NCBI RefSeq assembly: GCF_016698645.1
Contig: NZ_CP068047.1
Span: 124,001 to 188,000, forward strand
Source: Devosia oryziradicis
GTDB lineage: Bacteria > Pseudomonadota > Alphaproteobacteria > Rhizobiales > Devosiaceae
Length of the DNA: 64,000 nt
Direction of reading: 5' to 3'
Shown: positions 30,735-39,834 of the stretch, in pieces
How the letters are laid out: every line of letters starts with the position of its first letter
Position numbering within the stretch: the first letter of the stretch is position 1
Notes under the pieces: model-generated
Databases searched by the model: none
Told to the model about the DNA's origin: nothing
The model's input: only the letters and a program-made list of their open reading frames with translations
Program-made: the position numbers and the translations under genes

Positions 30735-32893
30735 TTGATGTCACTCCTGGGAGGTTGGGTGAAGCGGAGGCGCAGCGCATTGAGAACCACGATCATGGAG
30801 GATGAGGACATGGCGATGGCCGCGACGAGCGGGGTCACCAGTCCTGCCGCAGCCATTGGCAGCACCACCAGATTGTAGGCCATCGAGATGGCAAGGTTCT
30901 GCCGCACGATGGTGTCCGTCATCCGTGCCAGCCACAGCGCGAAGGGTACACCGGCCAGCCGGTCGCTGGTCAGCACGAAGTCGGCAGCGGCCCGGCCGAC
31001 ATCGGCGGCGCTGGCGGGGGCAAACGAGACGTCGGCGCCGCGCAGCGCGACGGCGTCATTGATGCCGTCGCCGACCATGGCGACCGGACCGCCTCGGCGC
31101 AGCGCCTCGATGGTCTCCAGCTTGCCCGAGGGCGTCAGCGCATATGCCGCGCGCTCAATTCCCAGGGCGGATGCGACGCGCCGCACACTGGCGCTTCGGT
31201 CTCCCGATACGATGCTGACCTCCAGGCTGGCCTGTTGCAGGTCGCACAGCGTCGAAGCCGCGTCGGGTCGCAGGATGTCTTCGAACTCAAAGCAGGCGAC
31301 GACCGTGTCGCCGTTCGACAGCCAGACACGGCTGCGTTCGCCCGCGCCGTCATCGGCGGCACCGCAGAAGCTGGCGCTGCCCAGGCGCCAGCGCTGCCCT
31401 TCGATCCGGGCTTCGACACCACCCCCCGGGACTTCTCGGCAGTCTGGCGGCAGGGGACCGGTCACGCCGCCCGATGCCAGCGCCAGCGACAGCGGATGAT
31501 TGCTGGCCGCCGCCATGGCGCGAGCCATCGAGAGGCTCTCCTGGCTGCCAAAGACCTCGCCGGCATAAACCGGCCGGCCCGAGGTCAGCGTTCCCGTCTT
31601 GTCGAACGCGACATGCCTTACGGTGGCCAGGCGCTCCAGCGCGGCACCGTCTTTCATCAGTACACCCTGCGCAAACAGCCGGCCGGCGGCAACGACATGC
31701 GCGATGGGCACGGCCAGGGCCAGGGCGCAGGGACAGGTGACGATCAGCACGGCCACGGCATTGAGCAGGGCGGTATGCCACCCTGCCCCGGCAGCTATCC
31801 AGAACAGAAAGGTCAGGGCCGCAGCGAGGTGGACGAGCGGGGCATAAAGATCGGCGGCCCGATCGGCGATGCGGCGATAGCGGGTCCGCGCGGATTCGGC
31901 AGACTCCATCAGGGCGGCGGTGCGGGCGACAAAGGAATCGATGGCCGGCCTGGTTGCGGTGACTGCGATGGGACGGTCCACCACCAGGGCGCCTGCCGGC
32001 AGCGCGTCACCGGCCACCACAGGCAGCGGCATGGCCTCCCCGTTGACCACGGACATATCGACCGCGCCGGAATCGACGGCAGCACAATCGACAGGCACAC
32101 GATCGCCGGCGCGCAGCAGCAGCCGCATGCCCGGCACGATTTCCGCCAGCCTGACGAAAGCCACGGAGCCATCATCGAAAAAGCGCTGCGCCCCGCGCGG
32201 CGCCAGGCGCGCCAGGCTCGAAACCGCCGCCCGCGCCTGGGCCCGCATCACGTGATCGAGCGTGCGGCCCACCAGCAGGAAAAACAGCAGCATGGTGGAC
32301 GCGTCGAAATAGGCGTGCTGCCCCGCCAGCCGGGTCTCGAGCAGGCTTATTGCCGTGGTCGCGATCAGGGCGATGGCAATGGGGACGTCCATGTTCGCCT
32401 TGCCGGCGCGCAGGGCGGCATAGGCGGATCGAAAAAAAGGGCGACCGGCAAAGGCCACCGCCGGCACGGCCACCAATGCCGACAGCCAATAGAAGAGGGT
32501 CCGCGCATCGCCCTCGACCCCAGACCACACGGCCTCCGAGAAGAACATGGTGTGGGCCGAGGCGAAGCCGGCCACCACGAGCGCCGAGACGAGTTCGCGG
32601 AGCGCTGGGTCCCTGCCCTCCATCGCCTGGGGATCGATGGGATGATTGCGGTAGCCGCTGCGGGTCACCGCGTCCTCAAAGCCAGACGGATCGGAGGCGG
32701 GGTCGAAATCGATCTGCACCTGCCGCCGGTCTAGATTGACCCGGGCGCCCCGGACGCCGGGGAGCACCAGGAGGGCTTTCTCGATCGTCTGGATGCAGGT
32801 GGCACAGTAGGCGTCCGGTACGGACAGGCTGACCCTGCTGGCGCCGTCGGGGCCAGGTTCGATGAATTCCAGTACGTCCGCCCGGGCGCTCAT
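30731..32893 (-). CDS. ccoI: Copper-translocating P-type ATPase for cbb3 oxidase (CcoI/FixI)
   Basis: A 720-residue P1B-type ATPase. An N-terminal heavy-metal-associated domain has the CATC copper site near residue 31. Eight membrane spans follow, with the intramembrane TCPCALALAVP motif, the phosphorylation site DKTGTLTSGRP and the hinge GDGINDAVALRGADVSFA. The CcoI class is thought to move copper outward for assembly of the oxidase, not for resistance. It is the third gene of ccoGHIS, four bases after ccoH, and overlaps ccoS. Confidence 0.93.
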   Translation of the reverse strand: MSARADVLEFIEPGPDGASRVSLSVPDAYCATCIQTIEKALLVLPGVRGARVNLDRRQVQIDFDPASDPSGFEDAVTRSGYRNHPIDPQAMEGRDPALRELVSALVVAGFASAHTMFFSEAVWSGVEGDARTLFYWLSALVAVPAVAFAGRPFFRSAYAALRAGKANMDVPIAIALIATTAISLLETRLAGQHAYFDASTMLLFFLLVGRTLDHVMRAQARAAVSSLARLAPRGAQRFFDDGSVAFVRLAEIVPGMRLLLRAGDRVPVDCAAVDSGAVDMSVVNGEAMPLPVVAGDALPAGALVVDRPIAVTATRPAIDSFVARTAALMESAESARTRYRRIADRAADLYAPLVHLAAALTFLFWIAAGAGWHTALLNAVAVLIVTCPCALALAVPIAHVVAAGRLFAQGVLMKDGAALERLATVRHVAFDKTGTLTSGRPVYAGEVFGSQESLSMARAMAAASNHPLSLALASGGVTGPLPPDCREVPGGGVEARIEGQRWRLGSASFCGAADDGAGERSRVWLSNGDTVVACFEFEDILRPDAASTLCDLQQASLEVSIVSGDRSASVRRVASALGIERAAYALTPSGKLETIEALRRGGPVAMVGDGINDAVALRGADVSFAPASAADVGRAAADFVLTSDRLAGVPFALWLARMTDTIVRQNLAISMAYNLVVLPMAAAGLVTPLVAAIAMSSSSMIVVLNALRLRFTQPPRSDIK

Positions 32894-32897
32894 GGGC

Positions 32898-33362
32898 TTA
32901 GCGGACCGTTATCCGCGTCTCGCGCTCGATAGCACCCAGGGCCGTTGGCGCGGTGGTTACCGTGATGTCCCAGACACCTGATGCCAGCGTTACGGCGCCT
33001 TCATACCCGGAAGGGCCGGGCGAGAGAGGCACGGTGATATCGTCATGGCCGCCGACCGGCCGGCGCACGAAGGCCTGGACCTCCTGGAGGTCGAGCGGCT
33101 CGCCGTCTTCAGCGATCCGGACGATCAACCGGCCGTCGCGATAGGCAATGTCCATGGTCCAGCCTGCAGCATCCTGCCGGTGCGCCGCGTCGGCCTTCAC
33201 CTGGAACTCCTGGCTCGCAACATAGCTGTTGTCGACAACCAGCCCCGTCCAGGTGCGGGAAGCCGAGACCGCCATGAGCGCATTGACCCCGATGACGACG
33301 CCGAAGAAGGCGCCGGTGACCAGCAACATGTGCCTGCCGGTGAATTCGCTGGTGCTGGCCAT
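32898..33362 (-). CDS. ccoH: cbb3 oxidase assembly protein CcoH (FixH)
   Basis: A 154-residue FixH-family protein with one N-terminal membrane span (HMLLVTGAFFGVVIGVNALMAV), then a periplasmic domain beginning with WTGLVVDNSYVASQEF, the segment most conserved in FixH. It stabilises assembling cbb3 oxidase, probably with CcoI. AGGAGG lies seven bases before the ATG at 33362. An ATG two codons earlier, overlapping the ccoG stop, is too close to that site. Confidence 0.88.
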   Translation of the reverse strand: MASTSEFTGRHMLLVTGAFFGVVIGVNALMAVSASRTWTGLVVDNSYVASQEFQVKADAAHRQDAAGWTMDIAYRDGRLIVRIAEDGEPLDLQEVQAFVRRPVGGHDDITVPLSPGPSGYEGAVTLASGVWDITVTTAPTALGAIERETRITVR

Positions 33363-33364
33363 GG

Positions 33365-34930
33365 TCATTCCTCCTGGTCGGGGGCTTCGAAGCGGACGGG
33401 CGTGGAGGCACTCATGGCGCCATCCTGGCTGGTGACGACCATGGTGAAATCCGACTGCGAGGGCAGGTTCCGGGCGGTGGAGCGCACATAGAGCCGAAGC
33501 GGCAGCACGAGGTCGGGTTCGACCGTCACACGCAGTTGGCGCGCTGCCGCGTCGGTCAGGGACGGCCCGGCCAACGTCGCTCCATCCAGGCCCTCGATCG
33601 AGAGGACGAGCTCTTGCGGCTGTTGGGTCATGTTCAGGATCTTGATGTCATAGCCGTTCTGGATCGAGCCGTCGGACAGCATGACGAAGAGCGGGTTGCG
33701 GTCGTGCAATACGTTGAGCCCGATGGCCGGGCGCAGCGACAAAGCCACCAGCATGGCCATGCCGATGGCCGACCAGCCGAGGAAATAGACCAGCGTCCTG
33801 GGCCGCAGTACCGAGCGCCAATTGGTCCGGCGAATACCCGGGGCGAAGCCACCCGTGGCATTGCGAACGCGGGCGGGCTGGATGACGACATCGTCCTGCC
33901 GCGCGATCCGCATATTGGCGCTGTAGTCGTTGAGTGTTGCGTAGGAAATCAGCCCGCGCTCGCGACCCAGCTTGTCCATGACGGCGTCGCAGGCATCGAT
34001 GCACAGCGCACAGGTGATGCATTCGAGCTGCTGGCCGTCGCGAATGTCGATGCCCATCGGGCATACTGCAACGCAGGCCTTGCAATCGACGCAGTCCCCC
34101 ACGGGCTTGCCGGCGGGCGAGGGATGCTTGGCAGGCTTGCCGCGCGGTTCGCCGCGCCAGTCATTGTAGGTGACCGTGAGGGAATGCTCGTCGAGCATGG
34201 CACCCTGGATTCGCGGCCAGGGGCACATATAGGTGCAGACCTGCTCGCGCATCAGGCCGCCGAAGGTGTAGGTCGTGGCCGTGAGAATGGCGATGGTGAA
34301 ATAGGCGACCGGCGGCGCTTGTAGGCTGAAGAGATCGGCCGCCAAGGTCGGTGCATCGGCAAAATAGAAGATCCACGCTCCGCCCGTGGCCACGCCGATC
34401 AGCAACCAGATGCCATGCTTGAGCCCGCGCCGCCCAACCTTTGCCGGGGTCCATGGCGCCGCATCGAGCTTGATCCGGGCATTGCGATCGCCCTCGACGA
34501 ACTGCTCGACGGCGATGAACAGGTCCACCCACACCGTCTGCGGACAGGCGTAGCCGCACCAGGCCCGTCCAACCGTGGAGGTAATGAGGAACAGGCCCAC
34601 GCCCGCCATCACCAGCAGCCCGGCGACATAGTAGAATTCGTGCGGCCAGATTTCGATGAAGAGGAAATAGAACCGGCGGTTGTTCAGGTCGAGCAGAACG
34701 GCCTGGTCGGGCGCGTAGGGGCCGCGGTCCCAGCGGAGCCAGGGCGTCACGTAGTAGATCGACAGGGTGACCAGCATGACGAGCCACTTGAAGCGGCGGA
34801 ACCAGCCCTGCACGCGCTTGGGAAAGATCTTGCGGCGAGCGGCATAGAGCGGTTGCCGCTTGGCTGACGAATTGACCGCTTCTACGTCGTCATGGGATTC
34901 GGGCAGCCTGGTATTGTCGATGATGATCAT
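33365..34930 (-). CDS. ccoG: cbb3 oxidase accessory ferredoxin-like protein CcoG (FixG)
   Basis: A 521-residue membrane protein with about five spans and a cytoplasmic dicluster ferredoxin domain (CVDCKACVAVCPMGIDIRDG and CITCALCIDACDAVMDK, residues about 285-335). A C-terminal immunoglobulin-like domain ends the protein. CcoG reduces Cu(II) to Cu(I) during oxidase assembly. The early motif YAARRKIFPKRVQGWFRR is typical. No Shine-Dalgarno precedes the ATG, and the FNR box is centred exactly 41.5 bases upstream of its A, so the transcript may be leaderless. It is the first gene of ccoGHIS. Confidence 0.92.
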   Translation of the reverse strand: MIIIDNTRLPESHDDVEAVNSSAKRQPLYAARRKIFPKRVQGWFRRFKWLVMLVTLSIYYVTPWLRWDRGPYAPDQAVLLDLNNRRFYFLFIEIWPHEFYYVAGLLVMAGVGLFLITSTVGRAWCGYACPQTVWVDLFIAVEQFVEGDRNARIKLDAAPWTPAKVGRRGLKHGIWLLIGVATGGAWIFYFADAPTLAADLFSLQAPPVAYFTIAILTATTYTFGGLMREQVCTYMCPWPRIQGAMLDEHSLTVTYNDWRGEPRGKPAKHPSPAGKPVGDCVDCKACVAVCPMGIDIRDGQQLECITCALCIDACDAVMDKLGRERGLISYATLNDYSANMRIARQDDVVIQPARVRNATGGFAPGIRRTNWRSVLRPRTLVYFLGWSAIGMAMLVALSLRPAIGLNVLHDRNPLFVMLSDGSIQNGYDIKILNMTQQPQELVLSIEGLDGATLAGPSLTDAAARQLRVTVEPDLVLPLRLYVRSTARNLPSQSDFTMVVTSQDGAMSASTPVRFEAPDQEE

Positions 34931-34964
34931 GCGTGCAGTTTGGGACCCGCCGGGTCCCCGCCCC

Positions 34965-34978
34965 TTGATCTGCGTCAA
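34965..34978 (-). promoter_or_regulatory. FNR/FixK box for ccoGHIS
   Basis: On the coding strand it reads TTGAC-GCAG-ATCAA, a close match to the FNR/FixK consensus. Its centre (34971.5) is 41.5 bases from the first base of ccoG. A GGGACCC/GGGTCCC hairpin (34942-34958) lies between box and gene. Confidence 0.85.
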
Positions 34979-34987
34979 AACCGGATG

Positions 34988-35012
34988 AAAAAGGGAGCGC
35001 CACGACGCTCCC
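34988..35012 (-). terminator. Rho-independent terminator of ccoNOQP
   Basis: On the minus strand GGGAGCG-TCGTGG-CGCTCCC is followed by TTTTT. It lies 45-70 bases after the ccoP stop. A second inverted repeat (GTCCGGGACC 35019-35028 with GGTCCCGGAC 35042-35051) lies between and may assist. It separates ccoNOQP from the ccoG promoter. Confidence 0.75.
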
Positions 35013-35056
35013 CTCTCGGTCCGGGACCGCTTTTGCATGCCGGTCCCGGACTATGC

Positions 35057-35947
35057 TTACTGGCCGCCGCCGAGCCCGTGGACGTAGATCGCCAGCTCCT
35101 TGATGGTGGCGTCGTCCAGCTTTTCGGACCAGGCCTGCATCATGCCGTGCCGTGGCCGTTCGATCTGGGCGGTGATCGCCTCGAGCGAACCCTCATAAAG
35201 CCAGATCTTGTCGGTGAGATCGGGCCCGCCGACATCGCTCATCCCGGCCCCGCGTTCGCCGTGGCATCCGGCGCAGTTGTCGGCGAACAGTTGCTCGCCC
35301 TCCGGGGTCGCGGCGCCGCCGATGTCGGAAAGACTGGCGACATAGGCGGCAACCTCCTTGATCGCCTCGCGATCGAGCATGCCGTCGGCGCCGAAATTGG
35401 GCATCAGGTTGTAGCGGGTATCGGGATCGGTTGGCGACCTGACCCCATGGGCGATGGTGAGGTAGATCTGTTCGATCGTGCCGCCCCAGATCCAGGAATC
35501 GTCATTGAGGTTGGGATAGCCCGGACCGCCCGCGGCGCCCGTACCGTGACACTGGGAGCAGTTGACGCGGAAGGCGGACGCGCCGGCCGAGGTGGCAAAT
35601 CGCGCCAGTTCGGGATCGGCCAGGATGTCCTCGAGCGGTGCCTCGGCAATGCGCGCCACGACGGCGCCGTTGGCCGTTTCCACGGCTGCCATGGTCTGCT
35701 CGAGTTCGACGCGGCTGGAATAGCCCAGCAGGCCCGACGTCGCCGATGAAACCAGGGGCCAGGCGGGATAGAGGACCGTGTAACCGATGGCCCAGATGAT
35801 GCAGGCATAGAACGTCCAAAGCCACCAGCGCGGCAGTGGATTGTTCAGTTCCTTGATGCCGTCCCATTCGTGGCCGGTGGTCTCGACCCCGCTGAGATGG
35901 TCGATATCCCGGTCGTGCCCGCCGGGGGAATTGTCCTGGCCGCTCAT
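35057..35947 (-). CDS. ccoP: cbb3 oxidase diheme subunit CcoP (FixP)
   Basis: A 296-residue membrane-anchored c-type cytochrome. The N-terminal cytoplasmic segment (HEWDGIKELNNPLPRWW) is the CcoP signature, then comes one span near residues 42-62. Two heme c sites follow, CSQCH near residue 130 and CAGCH near 225. It carries electrons from cytochrome c to CcoO/CcoN. Its ATG overlaps the ccoQ stop as ATGA, with GAAGGGAA upstream. It is the last gene of ccoNOQP. Confidence 0.94.
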   Translation of the reverse strand: MSGQDNSPGGHDRDIDHLSGVETTGHEWDGIKELNNPLPRWWLWTFYACIIWAIGYTVLYPAWPLVSSATSGLLGYSSRVELEQTMAAVETANGAVVARIAEAPLEDILADPELARFATSAGASAFRVNCSQCHGTGAAGGPGYPNLNDDSWIWGGTIEQIYLTIAHGVRSPTDPDTRYNLMPNFGADGMLDREAIKEVAAYVASLSDIGGAATPEGEQLFADNCAGCHGERGAGMSDVGGPDLTDKIWLYEGSLEAITAQIERPRHGMMQAWSEKLDDATIKELAIYVHGLGGGQ

Positions 35948-36108
35948 GGCGCGTTCCCTTCGTCGTTCTTGAGAGGAATGAGTGCAGCGTCCCGGGCCCG
36001 GTCTCTGGCGCCAGGCCGCAGCATGAGGGCGGCAACCGCCAGGAAGATCGCGAAGAGGTAGACCAGGCCCCAGGAGTCGGCGAAGTGGCGGAGGGTGTCG
36101 TAGTGCAT
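35944..36108 (-). CDS. ccoQ: cbb3 oxidase small subunit CcoQ (FixQ)
   Basis: A 54-residue membrane protein: MHYDTLRHFADSWGLVYL leads into a single span (FAIFLAVAALML) and a charged tail typical of CcoQ (RPGARDRARDAALIPLKNDE). CcoQ stabilises the CcoP-CcoNO association. AGGAGGAACC stands directly before the ATG. It lies eight bases after ccoO and overlaps ccoP by four bases. Its small size makes it easy to overlook. Confidence 0.92.
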   Translation of the reverse strand: MHYDTLRHFADSWGLVYLFAIFLAVAALMLRPGARDRARDAALIPLKNDEGNAP

Positions 36109-36116
36109 GGTTCCTC

Positions 36117-36848
36117 CTAGCGGGCGTTTGCGGCTGGGTCGTAGGTGTTGAAATCGACCAGGGTGCCCAGCATCTGCAGATAGGCCACAAGGGCATCCAT
36201 CTCGGTGATGCGCATCGGGTCCCCGTCGAAATCGCCGGTGACCGCTTTGGGATATCTGGCCAGGACGGTGGTGGTGTCGGCGTCGGGCGTCGCCTGGGCC
36301 ACGAGGTCGGAGGCAGCGCCCTCGATCATCTCGGGCGTATAGGGAACCCCGACGCGCGCATTGGCCTGGAGCATCCCCTCGATCGTGTCGTAGTCCAGTG
36401 TCGCCTTGGCGAGGAACGAATAACTGGGCATGATGGATTCAGGCACCACCGATCGCGGATCGGTCAGGTGCTGCACCTGCCATTCGTTGGAATAGCGGCC
36501 GCCCACGCGAGCCAGGTCGGGCCCGGTCCGCTTGGAGCCCCACTGGAAGGGGTGGTCGTACATGGACTCGGCGGCCAGCGAATAGTGCCCGTAGCGCTCC
36601 ACCTCGTCGCGGAACGGCCGGATCATCTGGCTATGGCAGACATAGCAGCCTTCCCGCACATAGATGTCGCGACCCGCCAGCTCCAGCGGCGAGTAGGGGC
36701 GCATGCCCTCCACCTTTTCGATCGTGTTCTGGAAGTAGAACAGGGGCGTGATTTCCACGATGCCGCCAATGCAGACCACGACCAGGGAGCCCACCAGCAG
36801 GAGCGAGGCATTGCGTTCGATGACGCCGTGTTTGTCGAGAATGGACAA
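36117..36848 (-). CDS. ccoO: cbb3 oxidase monoheme subunit CcoO (FixO)
   Basis: A 243-residue cytochrome c subunit anchored by one N-terminal span ([20 protein letters not shown]). The heme c site is [16 protein letters not shown] near residue 70. Further signatures are [33 protein letters not shown] and the C-terminal [13 protein letters not shown]. It passes electrons from CcoP to CcoN. It is the second gene of ccoNOQP, 12 bases after ccoN. Confidence 0.95.
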   Translation of the reverse strand: MSILDKHGVIERNASLLLVGSLVVVCIGGIVEITPLFYFQNTIEKVEGMRPYSPLELAGRDIYVREGCYVCHSQMIRPFRDEVERYGHYSLAAESMYDHPFQWGSKRTGPDLARVGGRYSNEWQVQHLTDPRSVVPESIMPSYSFLAKATLDYDTIEGMLQANARVGVPYTPEMIEGAASDLVAQATPDADTTTVLARYPKAVTGDFDGDPMRITEMDALVAYLQMLGTLVDFNTYDPAANAR

Positions 36849-36860
36849 GGCAGGGGCTCC

Positions 36861-38462
36861 TTACTCGGCAGGTTGAAGCTGGGTGGACACGGGCATCGGC
36901 TCTTCGTCGCGAACCTTGCCGGCAATCGTCATGGCGATGTTGAAGGCCATGATCAGCGCGCCGGCCAGGTAGAGAAGTCCGCCGAGCGCGCGCATGACGT
37001 AGTAGGGGTGGAGTGCCGCCACGGTCTCGGCGAAGGAATAGACCAGGAAGCCCTGGCTATCGTATTCGCGCCACATCAGCCCCTGCATCACACCCGAGAC
37101 CCACATCACGGCGGCGTAGACGACGATGCCCAGGGTCGCGAGCCAGAAGTGCCAGTTGACCATGCGCAGCGAATAGAGACGCGCACGCCCCCACAGCCTG
37201 GGCACCATGAAATAGACGGCACCGAAGGTGATCATTCCGACCCAGCCCAGGGCGCCCGAATGGACGTGGCCGATGGTCCAGTCCGTATAGTGGCTGAGCC
37301 CGTTGACCGACTTGATGGACATGACCGGCCCTTCGAAGGTCGACATGCCATAAAAGGCAATGGCAATGACCATCATGCGGATGATGGGATCGGTCCGCAT
37401 CTTGTCCCACGCGCCTCGCAGGGTGAGCAGGCCATTGATCATGCCGCCCCAGCTGGGCATCCAGAGCACCACCGAGAACACCATGCCCAGGGTCTGCGCC
37501 CAATCGGGCAGTGCCGTGTAATGCAGGTGGTGCGGACCGGCCCAGATATAGAGGAAGATGAGGGCCCAGAAGTGGATGATCGAAAGCCGGTACGAATAGA
37601 CCGGGCGCTCGGCCTGCTTGGGCAGGTAGTAGTACATCATTCCCAGGAAGCCGGCCGTCAGGAAGAAGCCGACGGCGTTGTGGCCATACCACCACTGGGT
37701 CAGCGCATCCTGGACGCCCGAGAACAGCGAGTAGCTGCGCGCGCCGAACGGCGACACCGGGACTGCCAGGTTGTTGACCACGTGCAGCAGCGCAATGGTG
37801 ACGATGAACGCCAAATAGAACCAGTTGGCGACATAGATATGGGGCTCCTTGCGCTTAAGCAGGGTACCCAGGAACACCACCAGATAGGCGACCCACACAA
37901 CGGTCAGCCATAGGTCGACATACCACTCGGGCTCGGCATATTCGCGGCTTTGGGTGATGCCCAGCAGGTAGCCGGTTGCGGCCATGAGGATGAAGAGCTG
38001 GTAGCCCCAGAAGACGAACCAGGCCAGGTCCCCGCCAAAGAGGCGGGCGCGCGTCGTGCGCTGCACGACATAGAAACTGGTGGTCATCAGGGCCGTGCCG
38101 CCAAAGGCGAAGACCACCGCGCTGGTATGGAGCGGACGCAGGCGCCCGAAGTTGAACCAGGGTCCGAAGTTGACGTCGGGGAAGGCCAATTGGGTGGCAA
38201 CCACCACACCGACCAGGAAACCGACCACACCCCAGAACACTGTCAGGATGCTGCCCAGGCGCACCGGGCCATCCATGTAGCCGGAAGCGGCCTCCACCGC
38301 TGCCGGTTGCGGCAGCCGCATGGCCACGATGGTCGCCAGGCCCAGGACCAGGCTCAGAATGCCCATGTGGACGCGGAAGGCGTCGTCGACCGCCAGCCCG
38401 GAAAGCGCCACGGCCGCGAGCGTGCCCGCGCCCAGTCCAATGATCCAACCCGTATATCTCAC
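36861..38462 (-). CDS. ccoN: cbb3 oxidase catalytic subunit CcoN (FixN)
   Basis: A 533-residue heme-copper oxidase subunit with about 12-14 spans, reducing oxygen with high affinity. Metal ligands are visible: His in [13 protein letters not shown] for low-spin heme, His in [12 protein letters not shown] with the cross-linking Tyr, HH in [11 protein letters not shown] for CuB, and the two His in [11 protein letters not shown]. The GTG at 38462 is chosen because AAGGGGG precedes it and because the ATGs at 38504 and 38543 lie upstream of the predicted start site (about 38502) or inside the FNR box. It is the first gene of ccoNOQP. Confidence 0.93.
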   Translation of the reverse strand: MRYTGWIIGLGAGTLAAVALSGLAVDDAFRVHMGILSLVLGLATIVAMRLPQPAAVEAASGYMDGPVRLGSILTVFWGVVGFLVGVVVATQLAFPDVNFGPWFNFGRLRPLHTSAVVFAFGGTALMTTSFYVVQRTTRARLFGGDLAWFVFWGYQLFILMAATGYLLGITQSREYAEPEWYVDLWLTVVWVAYLVVFLGTLLKRKEPHIYVANWFYLAFIVTIALLHVVNNLAVPVSPFGARSYSLFSGVQDALTQWWYGHNAVGFFLTAGFLGMMYYYLPKQAERPVYSYRLSIIHFWALIFLYIWAGPHHLHYTALPDWAQTLGMVFSVVLWMPSWGGMINGLLTLRGAWDKMRTDPIIRMMVIAIAFYGMSTFEGPVMSIKSVNGLSHYTDWTIGHVHSGALGWVGMITFGAVYFMVPRLWGRARLYSLRMVNWHFWLATLGIVVYAAVMWVSGVMQGLMWREYDSQGFLVYSFAETVAALHPYYVMRALGGLLYLAGALIMAFNIAMTIAGKVRDEEPMPVSTQLQPAE

Positions 38463-38536
38463 GTCGCCCCCTTCAGGTTCGGCCGACGCATGGGATGCCG
38501 GCATTTCGCCAATAGCGTTTGTCGGCAGGGGGCACT

Positions 38537-38550
38537 TTGACATTTGTCAA
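38537..38550. promoter_or_regulatory. FNR/FixK box for ccoNOQP
   Basis: TTGAC-ATTT-GTCAA is a perfect palindrome in the half-sites. With its centre at -41.5 the ccoN start site is near 38502, TATTGG lies at the -10 position, and the leader is 40 bases. As a symmetric site between divergent genes it could also serve the gene at 38613. Confidence 0.88.
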
Positions 38551-38612
38551 TGTGGAACGCGGGGAGGTGAATAAGCCTGGGCCGGCTACCCCAGATGGGA
38601 GGAGACGGGAAA

Positions 38613-39065
38613 ATGCTGGACGCCATGAGCGGGTCTGCGCTGCGCGAGATCGTCGCCGGCCACCGCGAGCAGATCGGTCTGTGCAAGACGCTCGAGCTGA
38701 TCGCGGACGCCCTGCCCGATAACATCGATCCTGCCCTGTGCCGGTCGGCTGCCGGCGCCATCCACCGGGTAATGACCCGCATCGTCGCGGTGGAAGAAAA
38801 AGCGCTGACCGATGATCTGGCCCAGCGCGGACCGGCGCGTGTCCTTGATCTTTCGGCCACCATCGAGCGGCTGCTGCGCGAGAATGCCGAAGACCTTTGC
38901 TATGCCGAAGAGCTGCAGGAGACGCTGAGGGAGTTGGGGGACGGCCGCCGCAGCGTCTCGGCCGATGCGATCGGCTACATGCTGCGCGGCTTCTTCGAAT
39001 CCCGGCGGCGGCGCATTGCCCTGGAGCGCGAAATCCTCACGGCCATGGCCGCGCCCGCGCCATGA
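38613..39065 (+). CDS. Hypothetical helical protein, possibly hemerythrin-related
   Basis: A 150-residue, almost wholly helical protein with no membrane span. The pattern (LCKTLELIADALP, then VAVEEKALTDDL, TIERLLRENAEDLCYAEELQETLRELG, IGYMLRGFFESRRRRIALERE) recalls hemerythrin-like proteins that neighbour cco and denitrification genes. However, positions that are usually His are Asn or Arg here, so iron binding is doubtful. The ATG at 38613 has GGAGGAG upstream. The gene is divergent from ccoN across the FNR box and overlaps the next gene by ATGA. The function is unknown. Confidence 0.7.
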   Translation: MLDAMSGSALREIVAGHREQIGLCKTLELIADALPDNIDPALCRSAAGAIHRVMTRIVAVEEKALTDDLAQRGPARVLDLSATIERLLRENAEDLCYAEELQETLRELGDGRRSVSADAIGYMLRGFFESRRRRIALEREILTAMAAPAP

Positions 39066-39754
39066 TCGCCTCGCCCGTCATCTGGGGCCTATTGCTCGGA
39101 CTGGGTTCGAGCCTGCACTGTTCGGGCATGTGCGGGCCCCTGGGTTGTTCGCTGCTGCTGATGGGAGGCCAAGAGCGGTCTGCCAGCGCGCTGCTGGGCC
39201 GTCTTGCCGCCATGCAACTGGGCAGGATCGCCTCATACGTGGTCCTGGGTGCGCTGTTCGGCATCTTCGGCGCGGGGCTGCAGGCCCGGTTCGATACCGC
39301 CGCCCTGCATCTGGCAATGCAATGGGCCGCTGGCGCCGCGGTGGTCTGGCTGGGGCTGGCGACGGCAGGCATGGTGCCTTCCCTCGCCGTGGTGGATCGG
39401 CTGGGCGCGCCCCTCGCCCGCGGCGTAGCCGACCTGCGGGCCAAGCTATCGGGAGGCGGCGCCGAACTGAGCCTGGTCGCCGGCCTCCTGTGGGGCATCA
39501 CGCCCTGCGCAATGGTCTATGCGGCCCTCTTCAACTCGTTGCTGGCGGGGAGCCCCGGCGGCGGGCTCCTGCTCATGCTGGCCTTCGGCCTGGGCACCAT
39601 TCCGGCCGTCATGCTGTCCACCCTGGCCCTGGTCAAGGCCCGCTCGATGGCCGGCCGGCCCGGTCGAGAGGTCGCGGGTGCCCTGATGATCGCCGCGGGA
39701 TGCGCCGCCTTGCTGCTTACCGTTCCCGGCAGCCCCCTCTGCATCACGGCGTGA
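39062..39754 (+). CDS. SafE/TauE-type membrane protein (UreH-like) linked to cbb3 genes
   Basis: A 230-residue membrane protein with about six spans. It begins WGLLLGLGSSLHCSGMCGPLGC, the His/Cys-rich first helix typical of the UreH/SafE branch found beside cbb3 oxidase genes. A second key stretch is GLLWGITPCAMVYAALFNSLLAGS. Relatives are implicated in metal, probably copper, handling during oxidase assembly. The start overlaps the preceding stop as ATGA. Transport direction and substrate are unproven. Confidence 0.78.
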   Translation: MIASPVIWGLLLGLGSSLHCSGMCGPLGCSLLLMGGQERSASALLGRLAAMQLGRIASYVVLGALFGIFGAGLQARFDTAALHLAMQWAAGAAVVWLGLATAGMVPSLAVVDRLGAPLARGVADLRAKLSGGGAELSLVAGLLWGITPCAMVYAALFNSLLAGSPGGGLLLMLAFGLGTIPAVMLSTLALVKARSMAGRPGREVAGALMIAAGCAALLLTVPGSPLCITA

Positions 39755-39770
39755 CGGTAGCGCAGCCTCT

Positions 39771-39784
39771 TTGCCCGCCGACAA
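39771..39784 (+). promoter_or_regulatory. Candidate NnrR-type box before the DUF1858 gene
   Basis: TTGCC-CGCC-GACAA has the TTG-N8-CAA frame of Crp/Fnr sites but not the TTGA/TCAA of the FNR boxes here. A centre at -41.5 gives a start at 39819 and a 16-base leader containing GGGGAG. The -10 match is poor. Confidence 0.4.
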
Positions 39785-39834
39785 AGACGGATGGACCATC
39801 GGCGGCCCAGTCTGGGCATCGGGGAGAGAGACCG

